In this document: positions 1-12,833 of the stretch, one piece after another | Layout: every line of letters starts with the position of its first letter | Numbering within the stretch: position 1 is the stretch's first letter | Assembly (NCBI GenBank): GCA_025331565.1 | Contig: JAFREQ010000014.1 | Location: 4,606,501-4,670,500 of the forward strand | Length of the DNA: 64,000 bases | Direction: 5' to 3' | Source: Holacanthus passer | Taxonomy: Eukaryota > Chordata > Actinopteri > Pomacanthidae | Made by a program: the position numbers and the translations under genes | The notes under the pieces: generated by a model | Seen by the model: the letters and a program-made list of their open reading frames with translations, nothing else | Databases searched by the model: none | What the model was told of the DNA's origin: nothing

Positions 1-3000
1 TATTGACATGCTCACTGCTAATTAGCAAAAATTAGCAGTAGACATTCTTAATTTTTTAGCAGTAAAGATTTGTTGTGAATCATTTTTGTCTCTGTTTATA
101 TAGAGATTTCAGGATTGAGCTATTGTGACCTACTTGTCATTCAGTAGGTTAAGTATGAAGAAATGTCCTGTGCATTTTGGCTTCCTCAGTAATTCCTCCC
201 AAATCTTCGTCTTATTTCAGAGTAAAGACGATATAACATTTTCTTTTCAAAGAAAAGCGGTTTACATAGTTGATTTGTCTGGAGTGAGTACTAAGAGCTG
301 ACCGTGAAGCAGGACTAATGGCTGTCATAAAACAATAGTGAAAGTCTGTGTCCTCTCTGTCCGTCCTCAGAGTGGAGGAGATAAAATGCTCGAGCACATA
401 TCCATGAATGTTAATTTAATTGCTCTGGCTTGGCCCGATGTGAGGGACAAACAGGATAAAATGCACATAAACCTCAGATGAAAGCCGATGCTTTTAAAAT
501 TGTCGCAATACCTACAGTGATGGAGAATACAGAGCGGAGACAGTGCGGCCTCGAATTGCTGTTTTATTGAGCAACACGCTCATTTTCAAATGTGTAATGG
601 GTTAAAGTGATTCTGAGTCATTTTCTGAATTTCCTCAATAATTGAGTTCCCATCTCAGTTTATTATAACAAGACGTCGGCTGTTTGTAACATCAGCCCAC
701 ATAACAGCAGCACAAGTTATTTTAGACACATATATTTTAAGATGTATAAACTGATCCTGGCCCGTGAATGATATAAGCTTATCCTTCGCGCTGTCAGCCT
801 CAATTTGAATAATTTATATGTGCAATAAATAGAGGCAGAATCTCTGGCACAAACTTGGAAAATTGGCACTTGAGAAATGGGAAATTCCTCTCTTTTCTCA
901 CCCATATCGCCATGACTTTAATAAAATCAACAGCAGAAGTCTCGTCTTGTTATGCTTGTCGTCTTTCTCTGCTTTCTGAAGCGAGGTCTTGTCCGATCAC
1001 TCATCACTCTGTTGGCAGGCTGCTTTCAGCTGCACTTGTCACACTGTGATTTCTGGAACCGATAAGAGCTCTGATTGAACATTTGTTTGGCCTGTGGAAA
1101 CACCACTCAAGAATGGCTTGTAGTTGTTCATTTTGTTGCTTTCTACGGTTAAACACTTTTCCTGGTCAGGCACTGTTGGCTTGAGTACAGGGCAGCTACC
1201 AGACAAAACACAGGCGTGAGGAACTGAGAATTGATAGTTCTTTCTCATAAATATTGTCAGTAACCGATCTCAAATAACTGTCCTCTGACTTCACAACACG
1301 GTGAAATATGTTAGAAACACTGTAAAATGGCAGACTGAGGTGTGCATTAGTCATTTTACAAAAGACATTGGTGTGCACAATGAATTGAACGTTAGAGCCA
1401 AAAGGTTCAGACCTTGGCTGAGTCATAAAGAAGAGCTTTGTCATAAGTTTCCAAAACTTTGTCGCAGTTGTTTCGTAACTTTCCTGCACTGTGTAAAAGT
1501 TGAACATACATGTGGAACTCTTTCACTTAATCATATGTATCAAATTACATTTGATTTTCAGTATATTAGTCATATGTAATTATAGTCCCTCCTTTATTAC
1601 ATCCATAGTCATTAATATAGTGTTATGTAAGAACTTCTCTGTCGCACTGCTGCAAACTCTATGAAGAAAATTGGACCTTTTTGTTTAACTTGCAACATCA
1701 AATAAATGTATTCATATGTGGTTTGAAGATCTGAAATTTCTCTTTGTGATTGTGTTCCTGCATTTTATATTGCAGTCGCTTCTGTTAACATTTGGCTTCA
1801 ATTCATAGATTATTTCAGATTTTGCAAACAAGGTTTTTCCAGCTGTCTTTGTTGTGTCTGTCTTTTTGACATGGATACGTGTCGGTCAGTGGACAGAGAG
1901 ACCTTCTGCAAAAAAATAAATGGTTTCACTTTGATCACGTTTTGATCTGGATGTATTAAACAATACACTGTTATACTGTAATTAATCAACTAACAGGGAC
2001 TGAATGACATATGCATGGGGTGCGTTTGCACCATCAGGAAAACATTAAAACTTGAAATGTTACTGATTTGAATGAAGTCAGTGGGTGCACCGGCAACCTT
2101 TGCAGATGGACCGTCATTTCTTTCATACTGTGCACCTCACTAAAGGAATGCACTGCAGAAGAAATTGAAGTTAGAGACACTCATTTCTCTGGGGTACACA
2201 AGTATAAACAAGTTCTGCTTGTTTGTATTTTTGATGAATATATTTAATTAGTGTGTCTGCGTGTGATGACTGCTTTGCATGAATGAATTGTCTTTTTGTG
2301 ATATTGCTTAGGTATAATTAGTTCTCAGGTCTATCTTATAAATAAATATCTTGATCTCACTGACACTTCCTGAATAAATTAAGCTTAACTAACCACATGA
2401 CAGACAAAAAAGGAAAAAACAAAACAAAACAAAAACCCTTTAATTCACTTTGCTTGTCTGACTAAGTTTTTTGCTGTTCTATAGATTGAGGATTTTGTCT
2501 CTCAATACCATCAGCAGCTGCAGGAAATATAATTAATCATTTGTCTCCCATTCAATATGACCTGTATTTTCTCCCAAGTCACATTGCATTGACTTCATTT
2601 GGTGTGTTCGTCCAAAGTGACTTCCATTTTTTTCCCTGTGCAGACACACTTGTTGTGTTGACACCTCTACAGGGCCCTGGGAGCACCAAACTTAGAATAG
2701 TTGAACCTCTCTACCACCTGAGCTTTAGCCTTGTTTTGATACTTTTTTTTATTTAGAGAATTTGAAGACTGAGAGTTAAGTGGCTCTGCTTGGTGTTTAA
2801 ATGAGATGCCATTCTTAAAACAGCTCAATTAACTCTATTAATTAATGTAATGCACCAAACCTTATCCATCAGTTTACCGTAACCAGAGACAACAAATAAT
2901 TCTCTCTTTTGACTTCATGTATTTTTATGAACTTTTGCCTAATAATTTGTCTCTAAAATACATATTTGCACAACAAACTTGAATCCTGTGTGTGACATGA

Positions 3001-3074
3001 AATTTGGCTGAATGACTCGACCCTTTACTGAGCTACTGAGCTCTTAATGATAATGTTTTCACACTGTTTTTCAG
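1..3074. other. Upstream or 5' intron sequence of syt2
   Basis: No coding exon is supported here. The sequence is AT-rich, and the open frames are short and lack splice context or family resemblance. It ends in a splice acceptor (pyrimidine-rich tract then CAG at 3072-3074) that opens the first recognised syt2 exon, so at least the right part is most likely intron behind a 5' untranslated exon lying further left or hidden in this stretch. A short CAAAA-type A-rich run lies near 2408-2438. I see no RNA gene. Confidence 0.5.
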
Positions 3075-3094
3075 GGACCGTGTGTGCAGCCTAA

Positions 3095-3792
3095 ATGCCG
3101 AAGTGGAACTTGTTCAGGCATCAGACAACGCCCATGGTCGCTGCTAAGCCAACGGGGGCCAGTGCCTTGACTGTGACTCCAGCCCCTGTCGCATTAGTCT
3201 CTGCTGACAACTCCACCGAACCGGTCAACAAGAACGATGCCTTTGACGAGATCAAAAACAAGTTCCTGAATGAAATCGACAAGATCCCACGTGAGTGCAG
3301 GACAAAAAACTCAAACCTGTTCCGATCAACCAACCTGTATTGATGTGACTCCAAGCAACGATTTTGGAATTAGATTTTCTGTTTTGCTGCAGGCATTGGC
3401 AGCCTCATAATGTCTTTATTCAGTATTGATCACTGGCTGCCCTTCCTAATGGCAGAGAAATCAAATTTTCAGCCAATCTAATTGCTAACCTAGCACCTCT
3501 CACTAAATATATTTGGCCCAGGACATGACATGGAGTAGGCTAAATGATTGGTTGGTCAAATGTCAAAGCATTTGCTTCTTTCTTCTCTTTCTGATGTGCC
3601 ATCTGTACGCCGGTCTGTATGCTCTCCCCAGTGCCGCCCTGGGCCATCATTGCCATTGCCGTGGTCGCTGCTTTACTCATTCTAACGTGCTGCTTCTGCA
3701 TCATCAAGAAATGCTGTTGCAAGAAGAAGAAGAACAAGAAGGGCAAGAAGGGGAAGGGTGACATGGGAATGAAGAACCTGAAAGGGGGAGAG
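3095..3792 (+). CDS. syt2: syt2 exons for luminal N-terminus, membrane anchor and Cys/Lys-rich juxtamembrane segment
   Basis: Exon 3095-3290 encodes the luminal segment through KIP and ends after the first base of a Leu codon (donor GTGAGT). Exon 3632-3792 begins after a CCCCAG acceptor and continues LPPWAIIAIAVVAALLIL, the membrane segment, then a Cys cluster (probable palmitoylation sites in this family) and a long run of Lys. It ends at a GTATGT donor in phase 0. The intron between them is only 341 bases, and open frames running through it are read-through artefacts. Confidence 0.9.
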
Positions 3793-6700
3793 GTATGTTC
3801 CAACACAGGAGGTCGCATCACGGCCGAGGGAATGTACACCTGCACTGTGTACAAATCAAGGGAAAGCTTTAGCCTGTTTATGTTCCTATTATGTAACATT
3901 GTACAGTATAGCTTTGCACTGGAAGAGAGAGAAGATGCATGTAGAGATACGTTTGACTCAGCTAATTATATAACATGCAATAATTTAGAGCAGCAGGCCT
4001 CGTGTTACACATGTTAGTCAAGTTTGAAATGTATTCGATTGCATTCAGTATCATTGGCTGTTTAACTTTCTGATGGCTTTCTAACCCAGTCAGTGTGCAT
4101 TCTCCGCAGGTGTTAATTACATTCTTTATCCACCATGATTATGTTTTATTTCTCTTTTGTTATTTTTGTTATTAATGTATTTGTCATGAACGTTATTGTT
4201 GCTCTTTTCTCTCACTTGTGCTTCGGGATTTGAGTGGAAAATGACAGGACTCTTATCTATTCAGCCTAACCATTGTTTTTCCCAGTCATTAAAGAGTAAT
4301 TATGAAAATTAGCGGTTAGCACAACGCTGTTGTTTTCGGGCCTATAATTATTATTTTTTCACACGCCTGATTGATGATTTGGCGACGTATAATAAGAACA
4401 CATCTAAAAGTGGAGCTATTTTAAAAACCCAATGGCCCTGCTGCACAAGATATGATTGTGCTGATGAGGAGGCTCCACTATCTGTCATTTTCCTCGCTCC
4501 CTACAGTGTAGCTGACTGCATTTGCTGTGATTACCCTTCTTTGGTGTCTGCTGTGAGTTCAATCTCTGCCTTTGTCTCTGCTCTCCTCCTTCCTGCTTTG
4601 TGTCTTATGTGTGCTCCGTGTATCTTGACTGTGGTGGACTTCTCTGCCTACGGTAGGTCTGACAGCACGCGGCGCCCCTCTCTGGCCGCTCTGAGTAAGC
4701 GCAGACCAGGGCAGGGGGGGAGCGGTGGTGGGGGTGGGCTGGGCTTGGAGGGGTTGGATTGCAGTGATGATGACAATGAGTGCTATGGCTTCCTTAGTTT
4801 TTTGCAAGCTTAGGTGCTGCGGGTGCTTGAGGAATCTATGGGAGCGAATAAGCTGCTTCGCAAAATCCACTGAACTGATATGCCGCACCAACTGCTATGT
4901 CTTGAATATATAGAGATTGCAATAATTTTTTGGCAAAAATAACATGAACAAAGATGTGTTTAAGTGTCTATGGTTTGAAATGAACATGAAACTCATCCTA
5001 TGGTTGAGCCTTTGAATGATGAGTGCACTCAGCAACTCACTAGAGATCACTAACATGCATGTGCAAGGGGTAAGCTGGGTATTTGTCAAATAATAGCTGA
5101 AACTTCACCTGAGAACTTTGAGCATGTTTCCACCATAACGATTGTGCGACACAACCAAAAACAGACATCTTACAAACAGTTTCTCCCTGGAGAGACATCA
5201 ACTTGGGTCTGAAATTCACCTGCTGTGCCCCACTTGTGCAAACACGCTCAGAGTTCCACGACAGATAAAGCTGTTTGTATCTCTTGACAAAGACCAGCAT
5301 ATGCCCTTGCAGTAGGTACCATTGAATGGCCACAACTTGACTTGACAGTAACTTTCCTGGATGACCCATGCTGCTGACATACTAGGTGACAGTCATTGAC
5401 GCCCTCTCTCCCTGAAGCACTCGGGTCTCACTGTGGAGAAATGGTGGGCCAGAATGTTTGCCCACGCTTGCAGTCAACTGCTGAGGCCTGATTCCAGTCG
5501 ATCCAAAGTTCAAGCTTCAATCAACTGGCTGTTTTAACACATATTTCTTAGTACTGAACTCACATTTCACCCCATTGAGTTGACCAAAGGGCATACATTC
5601 GGACGTACCATGTCTTCATCTTTGAACCCCCACTGGAAGTTTGAGAACAACTGGAAATTCTCAATATGGCATGATCCCTTCATGGATGCGTACATTTCAC
5701 TCAGAACACACATACAGAAATTTTTGGACCCGACAAAAAATTTTTCACAGAGGTTTTAAAAACAAAATTCATCAGAGCAGAAACTTCTATCTGTCTTCAG
5801 AAATTACAAGGTAATTCATTCACATTTGCCATCAGAAAGAAACTCGGATCCTGCATTGTGTGGCCTGGCATGCTTGAATGAAAAGCATTTATCACAATAA
5901 AGATAGAGAATGCCACATATAAGGATATTGTGTGAGAATGAGTGTGTGAGAGAGAGAAAGTGAGTTCTTAAGCATGCATGAGAGCCTGCATGTAAGCAAA
6001 TGTGTCAGCGTGTGCGTGTATATGGGGGTGTACTGCACAGTACAGTGTGTAGTGGGCGTGATAGTGTGTGTATTTTCTGTGTGTGTGCCCTGTTCCTCTT
6101 CCAGCTCATCAGTGAGTAGCTGGACCCTCCAGTCTTACGAAGACATCAGTGTTTTTTCAAGAAGACAGCCATAGGAAAGTAGGCCATACTGAGATATTAT
6201 CCAGCTTCATACAGTATCTGAAGTGAAAGTTTACTGTAATGTTCATATCAGAGCAAATTGCTCTCACTCGAGTGGTCATGACCGCCTCTAAAGAGATGAA
6301 AGATTGAAGAGTCACTCAGTGTGATGTAAAGGCAGGATGGACGATAGGAGAGGACTTATCTTCCTCATCAAGCCCAGGTTGTTTGAGGAGCAGTTAACTG
6401 CCAGTAAATTTTGTCCGAGCATATGATGATGAAGAGTCACATTAGAGTATCAGCTGGAAAATCTGGACTCTGTTTGGAATAAATTGTGGAATCTATCAGT
6501 AATTAAGTAGGTACAGTAATCAGACTAGAGTAATAGTAGCCGCAAAATCCTATCAACAATAGCAGTGTAAACACATTAATGAGACTTTGGGATGTCAGGA
6601 GCAGATAAACAGCCAACAGTAATAATGTCTGGCTTGAAATCGCCCTGTTTGTCAAACAGCTTACATTATCAGTTGGAGGATATTCGTCTGCAGTTTTAGC

Positions 6701-9700
6701 AAGTTTGAGAGCTTTTCAAGAAAAGTGTCAGGAATCAGTGCATCAGCGGTTTGATTGAATCACATCTATAACTCACCGCTCTGTCCTTCACTTCCTCTCA
6801 GTAAGGACGCTCTGCTTCTTGCGACAGCTTGTATTTGAAATGCTGTACACAGGGTGGACAAAATAACAGGAACACCTATACGGTGCAGTGCTGTGCAATA
6901 GCTCAGCAAAAGTTTTAAATGTTCCCTTAGCCCATAATGTCCTCCAGTCTGTTTACTTGTGACTTTGGCTCATCTTTGCTGATGCAGCTCTCCTCTGTGT
7001 GGGATACGCCATCACAATTTTTTTTTTTTAGACTTTTTAACAACTTAGTATGACTCACTTGGGATGAGTCATATTTGGGATTTGTGCAGCTGCCTGTGTA
7101 CCCGCGATGCAGTCCCTTCAAAGTTAAAAGCCTGCTTCACGTTCCCATTATTTTGTCCACCGCCAGTAATATTCCAATTACAGGCAGCTACTCAAGTGGT
7201 TTAAAAAAATAATTAGAAGTAATAAAGGTTCAGTCACAATTTTATATGCAAAGAACTTCCAGAGGTTTCTGCATGGCTCTTGTATAAGACTGCAGTGTGT
7301 TGTAAGGTGTTCCTGTTTTTCTGTCCACCCCCTGTATATTGACTGTTTTTATCCTGTTGTTCCCTCTTTTTCTCCCTCTTATCTCTCTATCTCTCTCCAC
7401 TCTTTGCACAATAACTTAGAGCTTTATTGAAATGGCATTTCTACAACATGCTATAGTCAAAGAGAAATTCCCAGATTTTAACATACCTGTAATGCTCAGG
7501 AAAAAAAAAAGGGAAAAAAAAAAAGAAAACAGCAAATGGTGTCACCCAAGAAATAGTGAAATCAAGTCAGGTTGCAACCGTGGTCATCGATGAACAGATT
7601 GCACTAGTAACACCGGGGTGAGCGGGGGTAAGTGGCAGGTAGGTGCTGTGACTAACCCGACTGCTGATGGCCGAGGTTTTGTGTTCAGCACAGCCGCCAA
7701 CTCTGAACCAGCCTCTTACTCCTGCTTCTGCCGCCTGCCCCCCTTCTGTCTTTGCAGAAACAACAGGATGATGACGATGAAGAAGATGATGTCGAACCTG
7801 GACTGACTGGAGATGAGAAAGAGGAAGAGGTGAAGGAGAAAGAAAAGCTCGGGAAGCTGCAGTACTCCATTGATTATGACTTCCAGGAGAACAAGGCAAG
7901 GACTACTTGAGTAGCTTATTCAACATTTTCTTAGCAAAATTGACATCCTTTCAGTTTCCTTTGGCCTGTTTTTTCTTGACTGATTATCAAAATGTAAAAC
8001 AGAAGGTACTTACTTCCTCCTTCCTACCTCTGCAGCTGACTGTGGGAATCCTGCAAGCAGCTGATCTCCTCTCCATGGACAGCGGCGGCACCTCTGACCC
8101 CTACGTCAAGGTCTTTGTCCTCCCTGACAAAAAGAAGAAGTTTGACACAAAGGTTCACAAGAAAACGCTCAATCCTGTCTTCAACGAGACCTTTACTTTC
8201 AAGGTAAGCCGAAACACCTTGTGGTCACCCTTATTACTTATTAAAACAACATGTACGTGAAGCTGTTTAATGGGTAGACAGGTCCTGTTAAAGGTGAAAC
8301 GCTCCTCTTGTCTTTCTCTGTTTCCACGAGTGCTTAGCAGCTGCTTAGATTCTGATTTCTCCCTCACAAACACTTCTGGCCAGCAGTGATAAAAAGCAGC
8401 AGACACACTGAAGGAGAATGTGGTAGAGAATCAAATTAAAGGAGAGGGCCACCTCTGTTGCACCTTGCCTGCTGACACAGCTCTATAAAAACAATTCAAA
8501 CTGCTTTTCCTTGTCAAAGTCAGGCTAGCCTTCTGCTGAGGCTGCATGTTATTAAGTGAGGCAATTTTGAGCTCCAGGCCAAAGTCATATCCCATTTTGC
8601 TGTTTAGTTCTGATCCAACTCGCACTCCAAGTCTACGCTTTGTTGAAAACCTCCTAAAAACATCAGTTTCTGTCCTTCAGATTCCATTCCAAGAGATGGG
8701 AGGAAAGACTCTGGTGATGTCCGTCTATGACTTTGATCGCTTCTCTAAACATGATGTCATCGGAGAGATCAAAATACCCATGAACACCCTTGACCTGGCG
8801 AAGCCAATTGAGGAGTGGCGAGACCTGGACAGCGCAGATCAGGAAGAGGTGAGAGTCATGTAGCCGAGTGTTGCATTACTTTTACCACGCTGCTGTCGAC
8901 CTTCACTGAGATACATTGTAGAGATGTATGCTTTACAATTTTTAGCTCAATACCAATATCGATATTTGAGAATTCATTTGAGAATCCAACATCAATTTAT
9001 TGGCAGATTTATGTTTTTTTTCCATAAAAACACAACATAAACAAATATTTTTAAGGAGGATCTATTAAAAGGGCAACAATGTATGAGATGACAATGTGAA
9101 ATCAGTGTGAAAGGGGTCGCTGGTAGTGATGAACCTACAGAGAATTATCAGCCGAGTCTGCAGCTCCCCTCAGCTTTATGGACCTTTATAGTGAGTTTCA
9201 ACTCATTGTTTAGCTGTATGACCACAACTTTACAGTTTTGGTTTGCTCTAACCGCTCTCAGAGCATTGCTTTCTGCTGCAGCGGGCAGCTCTGAATACCC
9301 ACTGTGCACTACCTGCTCGTCTCCAAACAGCAGGCAGGCAGAGTTAGAGACTAGCTGGTGAACTCAGTGGAACATTTAGCACCTATAAAGTCTTATTTCA
9401 CTCAGGAGTTGGAGCCCAAAAACAGCTAAAAGAGAGTGAATATTGGACTTACATTCATCAGGTTGCCAGAAACACAACTCTAAGTGAATGATAAAGTTGC
9501 CATGTGAGCCTCTTGAGGCAAATTCTGATTCATGATATTGAGCTATATAAATAAAATTGACTTTACATGATGACATAACAAACCATACAACAAACTATAT
9601 AGTGATTACACTACATTGCCTTCAGCACATCTTTGACATTGTTCTGCGGTTACATGCAGACATGTATATTGATGCTGTTTTATCTGTGATAAAATAATAT

Positions 9701-12700
9701 CAGCTGGTGTTATCGGTCAGGGCAGTTTATCTGTCAGGCTCAATATGTTTACTGCAGCACCTCTGCTGCAAAAGTCTATTTCTCTTTACAAACTGTAATC
9801 ATAAAGTAACCTGTAAAATAGCATTTAAACATACTGAAATACAATTAATCAGACTCTCAGCAGAAACAGTTTTTTCCATATAGAGCAGCCCAACCAGCTT
9901 ACTCAGCTGATGACATGGCACAAAAATAAGCACGAGCACAAGGCGGCGACTTTGTCTGTTGACCAATGAGCTTCAGAGGACCGAAGGACACAGTTTTTGT
10001 TTTTTTTAACCAACTGCACTGCTTCCTCTGTAGCCATGCAGCCTGTAAAGTGGCATTTTCCTCATTATGCTGCACCAACATGAGAAAAACTGATTTTATT
10101 CGTTGAAACATCCCCAGAGCCATCTAAAAAGAAATACTCACTTTGCAAGTGCTTGCAGTCTGAGATATTTTCTTAACATTGAAAAGACCAACTAGATGTA
10201 CTTAAGAATAGTAGTAATTCCTCCTGATGTGACAAAAGTAATGGCAACAGGAATTATTGGTACTGACGGTGTATACTTAAATGTTCCAAAGGGACAGTTT
10301 ATGTGATGTACTGTACATGAGAGAAAAGATGCAAGTCCTGCATCAGACCTCCCTTAATTTTTTCTCTCTGGCCGTTTTCCTCACAGCCGGAGAAGCTGGG
10401 TGACATTTGCATCTCTCTGCGTTACGTCCCCACTGCTGGCAAGCTTACCATCTGTATTCTGGAGGCCAAGAACCTGAAGAAAATGGACGTGGGTGGACTG
10501 TCAGGTATATTCACAGAAATGTGCATCAGATATTGAATTTTAATATCACGTTATCACACTTGACATATTTCAGTGCTCACAGTTTGACTGAAATAGGCAC
10601 TTTGGTCAGCTTGATGTGAAATTTGGATGCTTACAGTGGGACTGCAGCGTATGGAGGATCCTGCCTGTGAGCACAGCCATTAGGTCGGCCCTGCTCTGCT
10701 CACGTGCTGACGCTGCAGTACTTACCATGCACCAGCTCTCACTCCCTCTGGCTTCAGCAGTGGCCCCATCTGTTGGTGCATCACAGCACTGCAACCCAAA
10801 CATGCATTTTTTTTTATCAGATTTTTCATGTTTGCCTTCTTTGCTTTATCAGATCCCTACGTGAAAATTAACTTGCTGCAGAATGGAAAGAGGCTGAAGA
10901 AGAAGAAGACGACAGTGAAGAAGAACACTTTGAATCCGTACTACAATGAGTCCTTCAGCTTTGAGATTCCTCTTGAGCAAATGCAGGTAAGGACATGGAG
11001 TCAATTAAAGTCCTTCAAGATCTAACAGGAGTGGAACGAGTACTATGGTATAATACAGAAATAAAAGGGCAGTTCGAAAGAAAGTGCAACTGTTAAAAAG
11101 CACTGTATCCAATTAAAGACATTCATTACTAATTATTGTTAAAAGGCAAATGTTTAACTCGTTTAAATCAATATATATTGTATACTATAATATGCTCCAC
11201 CAAGCAATCAATCAGCAGACAGAGAAACATCCATTAATTGTTTGGAAGCAATTGCATTGACATAAAAGACAAATAATAACTGTACACTGCTGTCAATTTT
11301 TCTTTTATTTTATGCGAACATATAAGGTTGGGAACCCACCTGTATATATGAGCAATTTGGGATGGATTGTCACTTCATCATCCTCAAAGTAGATAATTGA
11401 CAAAATACATGCGAGGACATTATGTCCAGTCTTCAACTCTTGAAAGAAAGCGTTTAGATTCTACATCTTACATATTAAAAGTCAAATTCATAAGCAAAAA
11501 AAAAAGCATGTTTGCTCAGTTAAATACGTTTAGCAGTTTTGCTGCTGTATACAGCCTTGTTTGTTCTGGTATAACCAGAAATTTATGGTGGCTCACGTTA
11601 ACTTTAGAAATATATCGCTGTCTAACTAATGTCATTGAGAAAAGTCATGAGTGCTATTTGCTATATGCAGTGATATTTGCTTGGAAGCGCCTCCGAATCA
11701 AGATGTTTAACTCAAATATAATATATTATTCTATTTCCAAATCTTCAGACATTTTTCCAAATATGTGTCTTTTTTTCATTGAACCTAAGCCCATCGCTGA
11801 GGCTAAAATATGGCCAGACAGATCATTAGCAGCTGCCACCCTAATGCCACCCCAGGAGATCCGCCCCTGCACTTAGCTTAGCTTAGCATGAAGTCTTGAA
11901 GTCTTGCCATCAATGTGAGTTTGCCAGGCAACCAGCAGAGACTCCAGGAAGTCACTGCTACTGGCCAACAAATAATTAGCACATACGTAAACTCCTATTA
12001 ATCATAACCTGTCGTTTTTACACTTATTTTTTTGTCCAGATTAAACAATCAAGATATGTTGTGTTGATTAGTGAGCTTTAAATGTGCTGAATAACTGGCT
12101 GCTGTCTGTAGCCTTATATTTACTGCACAGACATTAGAGTGGTATTGATCTTCTCATTTAATTATAGCTGTAATCCTATAATTGAAACTTATGGCTACTG
12201 TTCATGGACATACATACAGTAAATACAAACAAGACATACTGTTATTTTCTTTGAAGAGTTCTGTAATATGTTTATTGATACAAGTTAAATTGGCTTCAAT
12301 CATGGAATAAACAAAAATGGAAGTAAGCGTTCTACGTACTTTACAATAAGAAACATTAACAAATCAAATCTTAAATGTTTAGGAAAATAGAAGGAAAACA
12401 GGACACTGAAGATTTCTGGTTTACACACAGATGGTAGCAAGTCCTAGTCCCCCACTACCCACACAAAAACCCTGAGAGCGCAAACACTAGCCACTACAAT
12501 GGGAACATTGCCGCCCAAACACTGAGCATTAAGCACCATCAACTGCAAAACCTCCCCTTATTTACATCATCATGGCAGTGTGAACCTTGTTGTGATGCTT
12601 TCTCTCCATTCTCCCAGAAAATCCAAGCTGTGATCACAGTGCTGGATTATGACAAGATTGGCAAGAACGATGCCATTGGGAAGATCTTGGTGGGAAGCAA

Positions 12701-12833
12701 GGCCACAGGGGCCGGGCTGAAACACTGGTCCGACATGCTGGCCAACCCCCGTCGCCCTATCGCCCAGTGGCATCCACTGCAGCCGGAGGAGGAGGTGGAT
12801 GCCGCCGTTGCAGCCCTAAATGCCAAGAAGTAA
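3095..12833 (+). CDS. syt2: Synaptotagmin-2-like Ca2+ sensor of synaptic vesicles (8 coding exons, 432 aa)
   Basis: Coding exons are 3095-3290, 3632-3792, 7758-7895, 8036-8203, 8681-8848, 10387-10504, 10853-10986 and 12618-12833; lengths sum to 1299 bases and all phases agree. The product is a type I vesicle membrane protein that triggers SNARE-dependent fusion when Ca2+ binds its C2 domains. Residues 1-65 are luminal with an NST sequon at 39-41. The membrane segment is about 69-90, followed by CCFCIIKKCCC and a Lys-rich stretch. C2A is about 150-270 and C2B about 281-425, with RHWSDMLANPRRPIAQWH-type conservation near the end. The N-terminus (MPKWNLFRHQ) and the KKCCCKKKKNKK stretch resemble SYT2 more than SYT1, and the PPP1R12B neighbour supports this. 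Which teleost copy it is cannot be told. Length is close to the roughly 420 residues of mammalian SYT2. The start ATG lies 20 bases inside its exon with A at -3. Confidence 0.92.
6846..7336. mobile_element. Mariner-like TIR element (non-autonomous) in syt2 intron 2
   Basis: The two ends are inverted repeats. The left end from 6848 reads CACAGGGTGGACAAAATAAC and continues AGGAACACCT; the reverse complement of the right end, ending at 7334, reads CAGGGGGTGGACAGAAAAAC and continues AGGAACACCT. Both are bounded by a TA dinucleotide (6846-6847 and 7335-7336), the target duplication expected of Tc1/mariner elements. A third inverted copy of the end (TTATTTTGTCCACC) lies at about 7148-7161, so the element is composite or one copy inserted beside another. 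No intact transposase frame is present. It lies on a syt2 intron and has no visible effect on splicing. Confidence 0.7.
7758..8848 (+). CDS. syt2: syt2 acidic linker and C2A domain exons
   Basis: Exon 7758-7895 encodes an acidic linker (QQDDDDEEDDVE) and the first C2A strand (LGKLQYSIDYDF). Exon 8036-8203 carries D180 and D186 in the MDSGGTSDPYVK loop and the Lys-rich KKKKF strand. Exon 8681-8848 carries D238, D240 and D246 in YDFDRFSKHD. All five Ca2+-coordinating aspartates of C2A are therefore present. The intron after 7895 begins with GC rather than GT (AAG then GCAAGG), and the next exon follows a normal CAG acceptor in frame. Confidence 0.92.
9104..9520. repeat. Probable teleost interspersed repeat in syt2 intron 5
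   Basis: The stretch, with segments on the phrases GAGACTAGCTGGTGAA, GGAGTTGGAGCCC and AGTGAATATTGGACTTAC, resembles a repeat I recall as common across percomorph genomes. Its ends and class were not determined. It has no coding capacity that I can support. Confidence 0.4.
10387..12833 (+). CDS. syt2: syt2 C2B domain exons and stop
   Basis: Exon 10387-10504 gives the C2A-C2B linker and D311 (MDVGGLS). Exon 10853-10986 gives D317 (SDPYVK) and the polybasic KRLKKKKTTVKK strand used for phosphoinositide and SNARE contacts in this family. Exon 12618-12833 gives D371, D373 and D379 (LDYDKIGKND), the WHXL-like C-terminal helix region (IAQWHPLQPEEEVD) and a TAA stop at 12831-12833. The C-terminus AAVAALNAKK is slightly longer and more Ala-rich than in mammalian SYT1/SYT2. 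Confidence 0.92.
11790..12170. repeat. Diverged copy of interspersed repeat family A (syt2 intron 7)
   Basis: This contains the family landmarks TTAGCTTAGCATGAAG, GACTCCAGGAAGTCACTG, GTGAGCTTTAAATGTGCTG and TAGAGTGGTATTGATCTTCTC, in the same order as copies at about 16870-17340, 22340-22850 and 34540-34940. The ends of better copies carry the inverted motif CCATTTTGGGAAATATGC / CCCAAAATGTCGAACT, which suggests a non-autonomous DNA transposon. Confidence 0.5.

Noticed and set aside
4379..4913. Overlapping open frames of up to 144 codons within syt2 intron 2
   Set aside because: No splice sites tie them to syt2, the syt2 frame is complete without them, and composition (Ser/Cys/Gly runs) suggests chance in a GC-richer patch.
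11397..11876. A 159-codon plus-strand frame in syt2 intron 7
   Set aside because: It runs into a family A repeat and has no family resemblance or splice support.
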